26,250 nucleotides of DNA from Anaeromassilibacillus stercoravium (GTDB lineage Bacteria; Bacillota; Clostridia; Oscillospirales; Acutalibacteraceae), in the NCBI GenBank assembly GCA_019118845.1, contig DWYE01000107.1, positions 1 to 26,250 on the forward strand. The letters run 5' to 3'. This document shows positions 15,551 to 22,266 of this stretch, piece after piece (the first letter of the stretch is position 1; each line of letters opens with the position of its first letter). A model generated the notes under the pieces. That model was given only the letters and a program-made list of their open reading frames with translations. It searched no databases and was not told the origin of the DNA. Both the position numbers and the translations under genes were made by a program.

Positions 15551-15579
15551 ATTCTACCAAGATTGCGAAAAAAAGTCAA
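15551..15579 (-). promoter_or_regulatory. Promoter of the hyd maturation operon
   Basis: On the minus strand TTGACT (15579-15574), exactly 17 bases, then TAGAAT (15556-15551). It is within about 30 bases of the dtd stop codon. An 8-base inverted repeat (15578-15585 and 15607-15614) overlaps the -35. Confidence 0.8.
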
Positions 15580-15609
15580 TAGACAGTAGAAAAACAATAC
15601 AAAATTTGT

Positions 15610-16086
15610 CTATTTCAAATGAGAGCCGTTTCCCTTCGGCATGATCTCGTCCGTATCCAGCGGGATGGTGACGGGGCCGTCGTTTTCGATGGAGACGAGC
15701 ATGTCCGCTCCAAATTCACCGGTGGCGGTGCGGATTCCCTGCGCCTGGATCTGCGCGATAAAACGCTCGTAAAGGGGGATGGCCTTTTCCGGGCGCGCTG
15801 CGCGGACAAAGGACGGCCGCCTTCCTTTCCGGCAATCGGCACAAAGAGTAAACTGCGAAACAATCAGCATTTCGCCTTGGATATCCAACAGAGAACGGTT
15901 CATTTTGCCTGCGTCGTCTTCAAAGATGCGCAGCCCTGCAATTTTATCCGCAAGATAATCGCATTCCCGTTCCGTATCGTCCTCCGATACGCCGAGCAGG
16001 ACCATCAGCCCCTGCCCAATTTTCCCGACCATTTTTCCGTCGATTGTCACGCTGGAACGCTTGACGCGTTGGACAACTGCTTTCAT
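15610..16086 (-). CDS. dtd: D-aminoacyl-tRNA deacylase
   Basis: 158 residues. The enzyme hydrolyses D-amino acids (for example D-Tyr) wrongly attached to tRNA, and can also clear Gly from tRNA-Ala. It begins MKAVVQRVKRSSVTIDG. The active-site signatures are SQFTLCADCRKGRRPSF (about 77-93) and the C-terminal NDGPVTI (about 134-140, the Gly-Pro 'cross-subunit' motif; family members often have NDGPVTF). It acts as a homodimer. The length is a little above the usual 145-150 owing to a short tail. GGAGG lies before the ATG. It is followed closely by the hyd promoter on the same strand, and an AU-rich 8-bp inverted repeat plus T7 just after the stop might be a weak terminator. Confidence 0.95.
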   Translation of the reverse strand: MKAVVQRVKRSSVTIDGKMVGKIGQGLMVLLGVSEDDTERECDYLADKIAGLRIFEDDAGKMNRSLLDIQGEMLIVSQFTLCADCRKGRRPSFVRAARPEKAIPLYERFIAQIQAQGIRTATGEFGADMLVSIENDGPVTIPLDTDEIMPKGNGSHLK

Positions 16087-16200
16087 AAAAGAAGTTCCTC
16101 CCTGCTACAAAGTTACTGTTATTGTAGACTGCAACGGAGAATTTGGCAAGTGCGGGCTCTTTCTGGTAAAAATTGCACGGGGTAGATTCGGCAAAAAAAG

Positions 16201-16230
16201 TAGCTTTTTTGCAAGGCAATGTAGTATAAT
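16201..16230 (+). promoter_or_regulatory. Possible promoter of the HD-domain gene
   Basis: A perfect TATAAT (16225-16230) with a poor -35 (TAGCTT, 16201-16206, 18-base spacer), 48 bases before the start codon. The -10 is convincing, the -35 less so. Confidence 0.5.
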
Positions 16231-16277
16231 AGAAATGTTCGCGAATGGGTCGCTTTGTTAAAAAGGAGTTTTTATCT

Positions 16278-16775
16278 ATGTGGAATAGCAGCAATCGAAT
16301 GCTTTTTCGTGCTTGCATCGCAGATTTGATCGACACGCCCAGTGTGCAGGCCATGCGAAATGTCAGCCAGCATGTGGATATCAACTGTCTGGAGCACTGT
16401 GTCTTTGTGGCATATGTGAGTTTCCTAATTTGCCGGCGCATGGGATGGGATTTTCGTGCGGCAGCGCGGGGAGGGCTGTTGCATGACCTGTTTCTCTATG
16501 ATTGGCACCAAAAGGGAAGCCACCAAGGATTGCATGGGTTTACACATCCGGAGGCGGCGCTGCGCAATGCCAGCCAGATTTGTGTGTTGACCGAGGTCGA
16601 ACAGGACATCATTGTGAAACATATGTGGCCTTTGACTTTGCGGAAGGTGCCAAAATATCGGGAATCGTTTGTAGTCAGCAGTGCGGATAAGATCTGTGCG
16701 TTGGCGGAAATGTTGCAGATCTATCGCTTGATGCGCGTGGCGAAAAAGCTAAATGTCTGTTGCAGCCAAGCGTGA
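16278..16775 (+). CDS. HD-domain protein (putative metal-dependent phosphohydrolase)
   Basis: 165 residues from the ATG at 16278, which has AAAAAGGAG 8 bases upstream; a longer in-frame reading from 16245 has no site. HD-superfamily residues are seen in order: His40 in CLEHC, His68-Asp69 in GLLHDLF, His89 in THPEAA, His114 in VKHMWPL and Asp136 in SSADKICAL. Small single-domain proteins of this kind are common in Clostridia, but I cannot give the substrate; nucleotides or phosphate esters are typical for the superfamily. It has no membrane segment and is apparently single-gene. Its stop codon lies inside the first part of the terminator hairpin, so the last residues (CCSQA) are encoded by the stem. 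Confidence 0.85.
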   Translation: MWNSSNRMLFRACIADLIDTPSVQAMRNVSQHVDINCLEHCVFVAYVSFLICRRMGWDFRAAARGGLLHDLFLYDWHQKGSHQGLHGFTHPEAALRNASQICVLTEVEQDIIVKHMWPLTLRKVPKYRESFVVSSADKICALAEMLQIYRLMRVAKKLNVCCSQA

Positions 16776-16792
16776 GGAACGCTTGGCTGTTA
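16764..16792 (+). terminator. Terminator hairpin overlapping the stop of the HD gene
   Basis: A 10-bp perfect stem (AGCCAAGCGT at 16764-16773 with ACGCTTGGCT at 16779-16788) with a 5-base loop; the TGA stop is at 16773-16775. The U-tract is poor (GTTAT), so termination may be partial. Confidence 0.6.
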
Positions 16793-16901
16793 TAGCACAG
16801 AGATTGGCCGGTCGAGCGCAGTGGAAGTATATGAATTGGACCATTCGAAATCTCCAAAAATTGGACCTGCAAAAAAAATTCCATTTTTTTTAAAAAAAGA
16901 C

Positions 16902-16930
16902 TTGCTTTTTTTGAAATGGTGTCATATAAT
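16902..16930 (+). promoter_or_regulatory. Promoter for the tRNA-Gln/tRNA-Pro unit
   Basis: TTGCTT (16902-16907), exactly 17 bases, then TATAAT (16925-16930). It is preceded by A- and T-runs (16871-16900) that could serve as an UP element, as is usual for stable-RNA genes. Confidence 0.85.
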
Positions 16931-16989
16931 AGTCAAGGCGATTCGCTCCAAGGGTTTTCAAAGAGAGTGAATTGTGGACAACTTCATAA

Positions 16990-17063
16990 TGCGGAATTGT
17001 GTAATGGTAGCACGGCAGACTCTGACTCTGTTTGTGAGGGTTCGAATCCTTCTTCCGCAGCCA
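16990..17063 (+). tRNA. tRNA-Gln, anticodon CUG
   Basis: The acceptor stem is TGCGGAA (16990-16996) with TTCCGCA (17053-17059), including the weak U1-A72 pair typical of tRNA-Gln, discriminator G, and encoded CCA (17061-17063). The anticodon arm is GCAGA-CTCTGAC-TCTGT, giving CUG. The T-loop TTCGAAT is standard. It reads CAG codons. Confidence 0.95.
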
Positions 17064-17064
17064 T

Positions 17065-17141
17065 CGAGGTGTGGCTCAGTTTGGTAGAGCGCTACGTTCG
17101 GGACGTAGAAGCCGGAGGTTCAAATCCTCTCACCTCGACCA
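17065..17141 (+). tRNA. tRNA-Pro, anticodon CGG
   Basis: The acceptor stem is CGAGGTG (17065-17071) with CACCTCG (17131-17137), followed by ACCA. The anticodon arm is CTACG-TTCGGGA-CGTAG, giving CGG. The D-loop AGTTTGGTA and T-loop TTCAAAT are regular. It lies one base after tRNA-Gln and is surely on the same transcript. It reads CCG codons. Confidence 0.95.
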
Positions 17142-17178
17142 GCAAAAAGCCGAGTACAATCTGTACTCGGCTTTTTGC
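17142..17178 (+). terminator. Terminator of the tRNA unit
   Basis: A perfect 17-bp stem (17142-17158 with 17162-17178) with a 3-base loop, directly after the CCA of tRNA-Pro. The U5 tract (17172-17176) is part of the 3' arm. Confidence 0.9.
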
Positions 17179-17179
17179 G

Positions 17180-17461
17180 TCTTGATTTATAGGCTGTATG
17201 GCGCTGCTCGTTTGGTTATTTGTTCAGATAAAAGGCGGTTTGGTAGGCCAAAAATAGAGAGGATACGCTCTCGCAAAGTTTAAATGTAATCGGGATACAA
17301 AAGTCCTTATTGGCTGGCGAATCGGAAAGGCATTCATTCACATAATGTTTAGATTTGAAAATGCACATCCGCAAGAATAGACAAGAAAATCGAAGGATTT
17401 CGAAAAATCAAAAAGATAATTTAAAAAATCCGCGAATTTTACAGAAAAATACAATCATATA
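17180..17461. other. AT-rich intergenic stretch, no gene seen
   Basis: About 280 bases between the tRNA terminator and the pot promoter. It becomes increasingly A-rich towards the promoter (17380-17460). A small GAGAG/CTCTC hairpin near 17258-17274 is the only local structure noticed. I see no ribosome-binding site with a credible reading frame and no repeat. Confidence 0.6.
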
Positions 17462-17490
17462 TTGACAAATGACGGTTTTACTACTATATT
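17462..17490 (+). promoter_or_regulatory. Promoter of the potABCD operon
   Basis: A consensus TTGACA (17462-17467), exactly 17 bases, then TATATT (17485-17490). The start should be near 17497, leaving a leader of about 290 bases before potA. Confidence 0.85.
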
Positions 17491-17496
17491 AGATTC

Positions 17497-17785
17497 GTTG
17501 CGTTTGCATCTAATACGGCGCGATGCAAATGTCCGCGCGGCGTCCTGCGAAGGGTGCCTGCTTTTGCGGCGTTTGTATGGGGCCGGAGGGGATGGGGCAG
17601 GTTGCCGGCATTCCCGAACCGTCAGCCTCGCTTCATTGCCGCAGTCATGTTTGATTGTGAAAAATCCTTTGCGGAGGGCAATGGGAACGGCACGGCTGCG
17701 CTTGCGTTTAGTACCGTGAATCATTTTAATCGTTGTTCCGGCTTTCACGCAACGAATTTTACCGCAAAGGGGATGCACTTTTCCA
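17497..17785 (+). promoter_or_regulatory. Long structured leader of the pot operon
   Basis: No convincing gene lies in these 290 bases, although they are clearly more GC-rich than the spacer before them. Pairings visible by eye are a 10-bp hairpin at the 5' end (17501-17510 with 17522-17531, one G-U), GCCGG/CCGGC around 17582-17609, and a nested set in which CCG and CCGT (17614-17616, 17619-17622) pair with ACGG and CGG (17687-17690, 17693-17695), enclosing CATTGCC (17634-17640) with GGCAATG (17677-17683). No terminator precedes potA. This suggests a folded 5' UTR, but I cannot name a class. A short open frame here (from 17462) has no ribosome-binding site and no recognisable product. Confidence 0.45.
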
Positions 17786-18928
17786 ATGGGAGAGACACCA
17801 ATCATCGAATTAAAAAACATCGCCGTTTCCTTTGATGGCGAGGCCGTTCTGAAAGATTTCAATCTCCGTATCCGGGGAGGCGAATTTGTCACCCTGCTTG
17901 GTCCGTCGGGATGTGGAAAGACCACTACCCTGCGGATTGTCGGCGGCTTCGTTCATCCGGACCAGGGCGATGTTTTTTTCAATGGCCAGAAAATCAACGA
18001 TGTTCCACCGCACAAGCGCGAGGTCAACACCATTTTCCAAAAGTATGCGCTGTTCCCGCATTTGAATGTTTATGACAATGTGGCGTTTGGAATGCGGGTC
18101 CATGGCAAAAGTGAAAAGGAAATCAAATCGACCGTGAAGAACATGCTGAATATGGTCAATTTGAATGGCTTTGCGCACCGCAATGTCAATCGCCTGTCCG
18201 GTGGCCAACAGCAGCGCGTCGCCATTGCCCGTGCGTTGGCAAACCATCCGAAGGTTCTTCTTCTGGATGAGCCGCTGGGCGCGCTTGACCTCAAGCTGCG
18301 CAAGGATATGCAGGCCGAGCTCAAAAAGATTCAGCAGCAGACGGGAATCACCTTCATTTTTGTCACACACGATCAGGAAGAGGCGCTTTCGATGTCCGAT
18401 ACTGTCGTGGTGATGGATAAAGGAGAGATTCAGCAGATCGGTTCTCCGCAGGATATTTATAACGAGCCAAAGAACGCGTTTGTGGCAGACTTTATCGGGG
18501 AAAGCAATATTTTGGACGGCGTGATGGTTGACGACTATCTAGCCGAGTTTGCGGGGCAAAGGTTCCGCTGTGTGGACAAGGGGTTTGCGAAAAACGAACC
18601 CGTGGATGTGGTCATCCGCCCGGAGGACATCGATGTGGTGGCGCCGGACGAGAGCCCCCTCTCCGGTGTGGTGACCAGCGTGACGTTCAAGGGCGTGCAT
18701 TACGAGATCATTGTGGATGTCGCAGGGTTTAAATGGATGATTCAATCGACCGACTTCCAGGAGGAAGGCAGTAAGATCGGTTTGCTTTTACAACCCGACG
18801 ATATCCATATCATGAAAAAATCGGAATATTCCGGAATGTTCGGAGATTATACGACGTTCAGCGATGAGATGGATGAGGATATCCTTGCATCTCAGAGGGA
18901 GGAGGCGGAAGAAGAGGATGAGATCTAA
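17786..18928 (+). CDS. potA: Spermidine/putrescine ABC transporter, ATP-binding protein
   Basis: 380 residues; the ATPase of the polyamine importer, working with PotB and PotC on the inner face of the membrane. Walker A is GPSGCGKTT (39-47), the Q-loop is in FQKYALFPH, the signature is LSGGQQQR (137-144), Walker B LLLDEP (158-163), and the switch His is in FVTHDQEEA. The C-terminal TOBE region (about 245-355) contains VVIRPEDI and is as long as in other PotA proteins. The tail is very acidic. AAAGGGGA precedes the ATG by 11 bases. The last 11 bases overlap potB. It is the first gene of the operon; the cupin-HTH regulator often found before pot genes in Firmicutes is not here. Confidence 0.95.
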   Translation: MGETPIIELKNIAVSFDGEAVLKDFNLRIRGGEFVTLLGPSGCGKTTTLRIVGGFVHPDQGDVFFNGQKINDVPPHKREVNTIFQKYALFPHLNVYDNVAFGMRVHGKSEKEIKSTVKNMLNMVNLNGFAHRNVNRLSGGQQQRVAIARALANHPKVLLLDEPLGALDLKLRKDMQAELKKIQQQTGITFIFVTHDQEEALSMSDTVVVMDKGEIQQIGSPQDIYNEPKNAFVADFIGESNILDGVMVDDYLAEFAGQRFRCVDKGFAKNEPVDVVIRPEDIDVVAPDESPLSGVVTSVTFKGVHYEIIVDVAGFKWMIQSTDFQEEGSKIGLLLQPDDIHIMKKSEYSGMFGDYTTFSDEMDEDILASQREEAEEEDEI

Positions 18929-19736
18929 AACCGCTTCCATCCCATATGGAATTTGGATGGCTATTTTTATTGTTGTCCCCATGATTTTGGTGGTGATTTT
19001 CGCATTTACCGATAAAAGCGGCCGGTTCACGCTGGAAAATATCGCAGCTGTAGGACAGTATTCCAATGTTTTTTTGCGCTCCATTTGGCTGGGTGCAATC
19101 GCCACAGGGATCTGCCTGCTGGTGGGGTATCCGCTGGCCTATATCATCTCACGCACCGGCGCACGTGTGCAAAGCGTACTGGTGATGCTGGTGATGCTGC
19201 CCATGTGGATGAACTTTTTGCTGCGCACCTATGCGTGGATGACGCTCTTGGAGGACAACGGCATCATCAATACGGCGCTTGCCACGCTGGGATTGCCAAA
19301 GCTGCATATGATCAATACGTCCGGCGCAGTGGTGCTGGGCATGGTCTATAACTATATCCCCTATATGATCCTGCCGTTGTATTCCGCCCTGGCCAAGATG
19401 GACCATTCCGTCATCGAGGCGGCGCAGGACCTCGGCGCCAACCAACGCCGTGTGTTCACGAAAGTGATTTTCCCGCTCAGCATGCCAGGCGTCATTTCGG
19501 GGATTACGATGGTGTTCGTCCCCGCAGTGAGCACCTTCATCATCTCCAAGATGCTGGGCGGCGGATCAAACCTGTTGATCGGCGACCTGATCGACATGCA
19601 ATTCCTTGGAAGCGCGTACAATCCCAATTTGGGGTCGGCCATTTCCCTGGTGCTGATGGTGCTCATCCTGATTTGTATGGGTATCATGAATCAGTTCGAC
19701 GACGGCGAAACGCGCGGGGGAGGGCTGATGATATGA
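18918..19736 (+). CDS. potB: Spermidine/putrescine ABC transporter, permease PotB
   Basis: 272 residues from the ATG at 18918, with GGAGG upstream inside potA. A longer reading from 18864 would add an unlikely Arg-rich stretch and is discarded. About six membrane helices: the first (IPYGIWMAIFIVVPMILVVI) matches the usual PotB start. The cytoplasmic EAA loop is VIEAAQDLGANQRRVFTKVIFPL, which docks on PotA. It pairs with PotC to form the channel. Its stop overlaps the potC start as ATGA (19733-19736). Confidence 0.94.
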   Translation: MRSKTASIPYGIWMAIFIVVPMILVVIFAFTDKSGRFTLENIAAVGQYSNVFLRSIWLGAIATGICLLVGYPLAYIISRTGARVQSVLVMLVMLPMWMNFLLRTYAWMTLLEDNGIINTALATLGLPKLHMINTSGAVVLGMVYNYIPYMILPLYSALAKMDHSVIEAAQDLGANQRRVFTKVIFPLSMPGVISGITMVFVPAVSTFIISKMLGGGSNLLIGDLIDMQFLGSAYNPNLGSAISLVLMVLILICMGIMNQFDDGETRGGGLMI

Positions 19737-20551
19737 AAGTTGCATCGAAAGTATATACCTTCCTGGTTTTTCTCTTCCTATACGCGCCGATTTTTGTCTT
19801 GATTATTTTCTCCTTCAACGATTCGGATACAATGAGCCGTTCGGTGTTTTCCGGCTTTTCCCTGCGGTGGTACGCCCGTCTGTTTGAAGACCGCATGATT
19901 ATGGATGCGCTCAAAAATACGCTGGTCATTGCGGTTGTTGCGGCCGCGGTAGCGACCGTACTCGGCACGGTTGCGGCCATTGGGCTCAATGGGATCCGCA
20001 ACAAATGGGTCCGCCGCATGATGATGAATGTCACCAACCTTCCGATGGTCAATCCGGAAATTGTAACAGGCGTTTCCCTGATGCTCTTGTTCGTCTTTGT
20101 GGCTCAAAGCTTGGGAGGGCTTTCCCTCGGGATGTTGTCCCTGATTTTGGCGCACATTACGTTTTGTACGCCCTATGTGGTGTTGTCCGTCCTGCCAAAA
20201 TTGCGGCAGATGGACCCGCACCTCTATGAAGCGGCCCAGGATTTGGGCTGCGACCCGCGGCGGGCATTTTTCAAAGTGGTCCTTCCGGAGATTATGCCGG
20301 GCATTGTGACCGGCATGATTATGGCTTTCACCCTTTCCATCGATGACTTTATCATCAGTTACTTTACAAGCGGCACCACCCAGACGCTGCCGATTTACAT
20401 CTATTCGATGACCCGGAAGCGGGTAAGCCCGGAGATCAATGCACTTTCCACCTTGCTGTTTGTGGCCGTTTTGTTTTTGCTGGTGATTGTCAATCTGCGC
20501 CAGGCAAGGGACAAGCGCGCGCAGGAGAGAAAGGAGGGCCTGGAACCGTGA
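19733..20551 (+). CDS. potC: Spermidine/putrescine ABC transporter, permease PotC
   Basis: 272 residues from the ATG at 19733, which overlaps the end of potB by four bases. It begins MKVASKVYTFLVFLFLYAPI with the first of about six membrane helices, followed by the FSFNDS and WYARLFED segments typical of PotC. The EAA loop is LYEAAQDLGCDPRRAFFKVVLPEIMPG. The FTLSIDDFIISYFTSG stretch near the end is diagnostic of the PotC group. Its stop overlaps the GTG of potD by four bases. Confidence 0.94.
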   Translation: MKVASKVYTFLVFLFLYAPIFVLIIFSFNDSDTMSRSVFSGFSLRWYARLFEDRMIMDALKNTLVIAVVAAAVATVLGTVAAIGLNGIRNKWVRRMMMNVTNLPMVNPEIVTGVSLMLLFVFVAQSLGGLSLGMLSLILAHITFCTPYVVLSVLPKLRQMDPHLYEAAQDLGCDPRRAFFKVVLPEIMPGIVTGMIMAFTLSIDDFIISYFTSGTTQTLPIYIYSMTRKRVSPEINALSTLLFVAVLFLLVIVNLRQARDKRAQERKEGLEP

Positions 20552-21753
20552 GTTTCAAAAAGCGTTTTCTGGCTCTTTCTGCGGCGGCGCTCCTTTTGCT
20601 GGGCATGTCCGTCCCCGCTGGGGCTTCCTCTGAGGAAGAGGAACCGGCTGCACCGAAGCGCGGTGTCACCATCAATGTCTACAACTGGGGGGAATACATC
20701 TCCAACGGTGTGGAAGGGACGTTGGATGTGAACGCGGAATTCACCCGCCGCACGGGGATTGACGTGAACTACACCACCTTTGATACGAACGAATCCCTCT
20801 ATTCTAAGCTGGCCGGCGGCGGGGCCAATTACGATGTGATTATCCCTTCGGACTACATGGTTTCCAAGCTGATCGAAGAGGGGTATTTAGAGAAGCTGGA
20901 CTTCGATAACATCCCCAACTTCCAGTACATTGACGAGCAATACCGCAATCCCGATTACGACCCGACCAACGAATATTCCGTGCCTTACACTTGGGGTGTC
21001 GTGGGAATTTTCTATAATAAGAACTATGTGAAAGAAGAGATCAACAGCTGGAAGATCCTGTGGGATGAAAAATATGCAGGAAAGATTTTGATGTTTGACA
21101 ACCCGCGGGATTCCTTTGGCATTGCGCAGAAACTGCTGGGATATTCCTTTAACTCCACGGACGAGCGCGAGTGGCAGGAGGCGGCCATGCTGCTGAAAGA
21201 GCAGAAGCCGTTGGTGCAGGCATATGTGATGGACCAGATCTTTGATAAGATGGCGAACGGCGATGCGTGGTTGGCGCCGTACTACGCGGGAGATGCGGCC
21301 ACGCTTGTGGAGGATAACCCAGACATCGGTTTTGCGATTCCCACCGAAGAGGGGACAAACTTCTTCGTGGATGCACTCTGCATCCCAAAAGGGGCTGCTC
21401 ATAAAAAAGAGGCCGAAGAGTACATCAATTTCCTCTGCGATCCGGAGATTGCCGCCGCAAATGTGGATTACATCGGCTATTCAACCCCGGAATCGGCGGC
21501 AAAGGAGTTGCTTCCGAAGGAGACCGTAGAGAACCCGATTTTCTATCCGCCGCAGGAGATTCTGGACAATTCCGAGGTGTTTGTCAACCTTCCGGAGGAA
21601 ACCAGCTTACTGTTGGATTCCCTCTGGGCAGAGGTAAAGATGGGCGGTCCTGGAGAGACAGCCACGCTAGTGGCAATATTGGCAGGTTTTTTACTGCTCT
21701 ATATTGGGATTGTCGTCTATAAAAAGATCAAGGCAAAGCGAGAATTGCAATAG
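20548..21753 (+). CDS. potD: Spermidine/putrescine-binding protein PotD with C-terminal membrane anchor
   Basis: 401 residues, start codon GTG at 20548 overlapping the potC stop; AAAGGAGG upstream supports it. The N-terminus is a signal sequence (basic KKR, hydrophobic LALSAAALLLLGMSVPAGA) without a lipobox Cys. The mature binding protein starts INVYNWGEYI, the hallmark of PotD/PotF, and has the PSDYMVSKLI, VPYTWGVVGI and NPRDSFGIA segments that line the polyamine pocket; acidic residues expected to hold the amines are present. After the usual end of the domain there is a hydrophobic helix (about 373-392, ATLVAILAGFLLLYIGIVV) followed by a basic tail (KKIKAKRELQ). It therefore looks tethered by a C-terminal transmembrane helix instead of a lipid. 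Confidence 0.94.
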   Translation: MSFKKRFLALSAAALLLLGMSVPAGASSEEEEPAAPKRGVTINVYNWGEYISNGVEGTLDVNAEFTRRTGIDVNYTTFDTNESLYSKLAGGGANYDVIIPSDYMVSKLIEEGYLEKLDFDNIPNFQYIDEQYRNPDYDPTNEYSVPYTWGVVGIFYNKNYVKEEINSWKILWDEKYAGKILMFDNPRDSFGIAQKLLGYSFNSTDEREWQEAAMLLKEQKPLVQAYVMDQIFDKMANGDAWLAPYYAGDAATLVEDNPDIGFAIPTEEGTNFFVDALCIPKGAAHKKEAEEYINFLCDPEIAAANVDYIGYSTPESAAKELLPKETVENPIFYPPQEILDNSEVFVNLPEETSLLLDSLWAEVKMGGPGETATLVAILAGFLLLYIGIVVYKKIKAKRELQ

Positions 21754-21758
21754 ATATA

Positions 21759-21783
21759 TCCCCCGGCTTTGGCTGGGGGATTT
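21759..21783 (+). terminator. Terminator of the pot operon
   Basis: A 9-bp stem (TCCCCCGGC at 21759-21767 with GCTGGGGGA at 21772-21780, one G-U pair), a 4-base loop, and a short T-run (TTT, then CCATTTT). It begins 5 bases after the potD stop. Confidence 0.75.
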
Positions 21784-21802
21784 CCATTTTGGAAAAGGCT
21801 TT

Positions 21803-21827
21803 CCGGCAGGATCCTGATTCCTGCCGG
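21803..21827. repeat. Second hairpin after potD
   Basis: CCGGCAGGA (21803-21811) and TCCTGCCGG (21819-21827) form a perfect 9-bp stem with a 7-base loop. There is no T-tract. It is in the leader of, or the spacer before, the small gene at 21862. Confidence 0.5.
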
Positions 21828-21861
21828 GTTAGAAGTCGTACGTTTGAAAGGATGGTACAAC

Positions 21862-22149
21862 ATGGAGCGATTGACCAAGAGAGAACTCCCTGAAAGCCCT
21901 TGGCGGGTAGAGCCCGCCGCAGTGGAGCGCACGGAATTCGGCTACAGTGGGACGGCAATCGAACGATTGGCCAAGTTTGAAGACATCTTGGAAGCGGTTT
22001 TGGAGGAGCAGGGGCGTTTAGGGCCGAAACTGGAACAAATGCGCATCGATGGAAAGACCCATTCGTATCAGTTTAAGGAAATGATGGGAAAAAAGCTGAT
22101 GAATGCACATCTGTTGGCGCTTTTCAAAACACATGGGATTATGGACTGA
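21862..22149 (+). CDS. Small hypothetical protein
   Basis: 95 residues from the ATG at 21862, which has GAAAGGATG about 9 bases upstream; the in-frame reading before it (from 21769) runs through hairpins and is unlikely. The protein is charged and helical, opening MERLTKRELPESPW. A GTAIERLAKFEDILEAVLEEQ segment looks like a short coiled coil, followed by a YQFKEMMGKKLMNAHLLALF helix. The 'ERLAKFED' phrase is reminiscent of small proteins frequent in clostridial phages, but nothing else here is phage-like. No enzyme motif, signal or membrane segment is seen. No clear promoter was found; it may depend on read-through from pot. I do not recognise a function. Confidence 0.7.
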   Translation: MERLTKRELPESPWRVEPAAVERTEFGYSGTAIERLAKFEDILEAVLEEQGRLGPKLEQMRIDGKTHSYQFKEMMGKKLMNAHLLALFKTHGIMD

Positions 22150-22158
22150 GAAAGAGGA

Positions 22159-22187
22159 TTGCGGTTTCTATAGGAGAATGATACAAT
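22159..22187 (+). promoter_or_regulatory. Promoter for the epimerase-like gene
   Basis: TTGCGG (22159-22164), exactly 17 bases, TACAAT (22182-22187). A GGGCG/CGCCC hairpin follows in the leader, before the gene start at 22267. Confidence 0.6.
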
Positions 22188-22266
22188 AAGAGGGACAAGA
22201 CGTGTAATGGGGCGTTTTCCGGCCGCCCAAAAGACGCGCGAAATTAGAGAAAGGGGAAGGAAGTAT

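Noticed and set aside
17462..17719. 85-codon open frame in the pot leader
   Set aside because: Its ATG lies over the -35/-10 region, there is no Shine-Dalgarno, and the Arg/Leu/Cys-rich product resembles nothing known.
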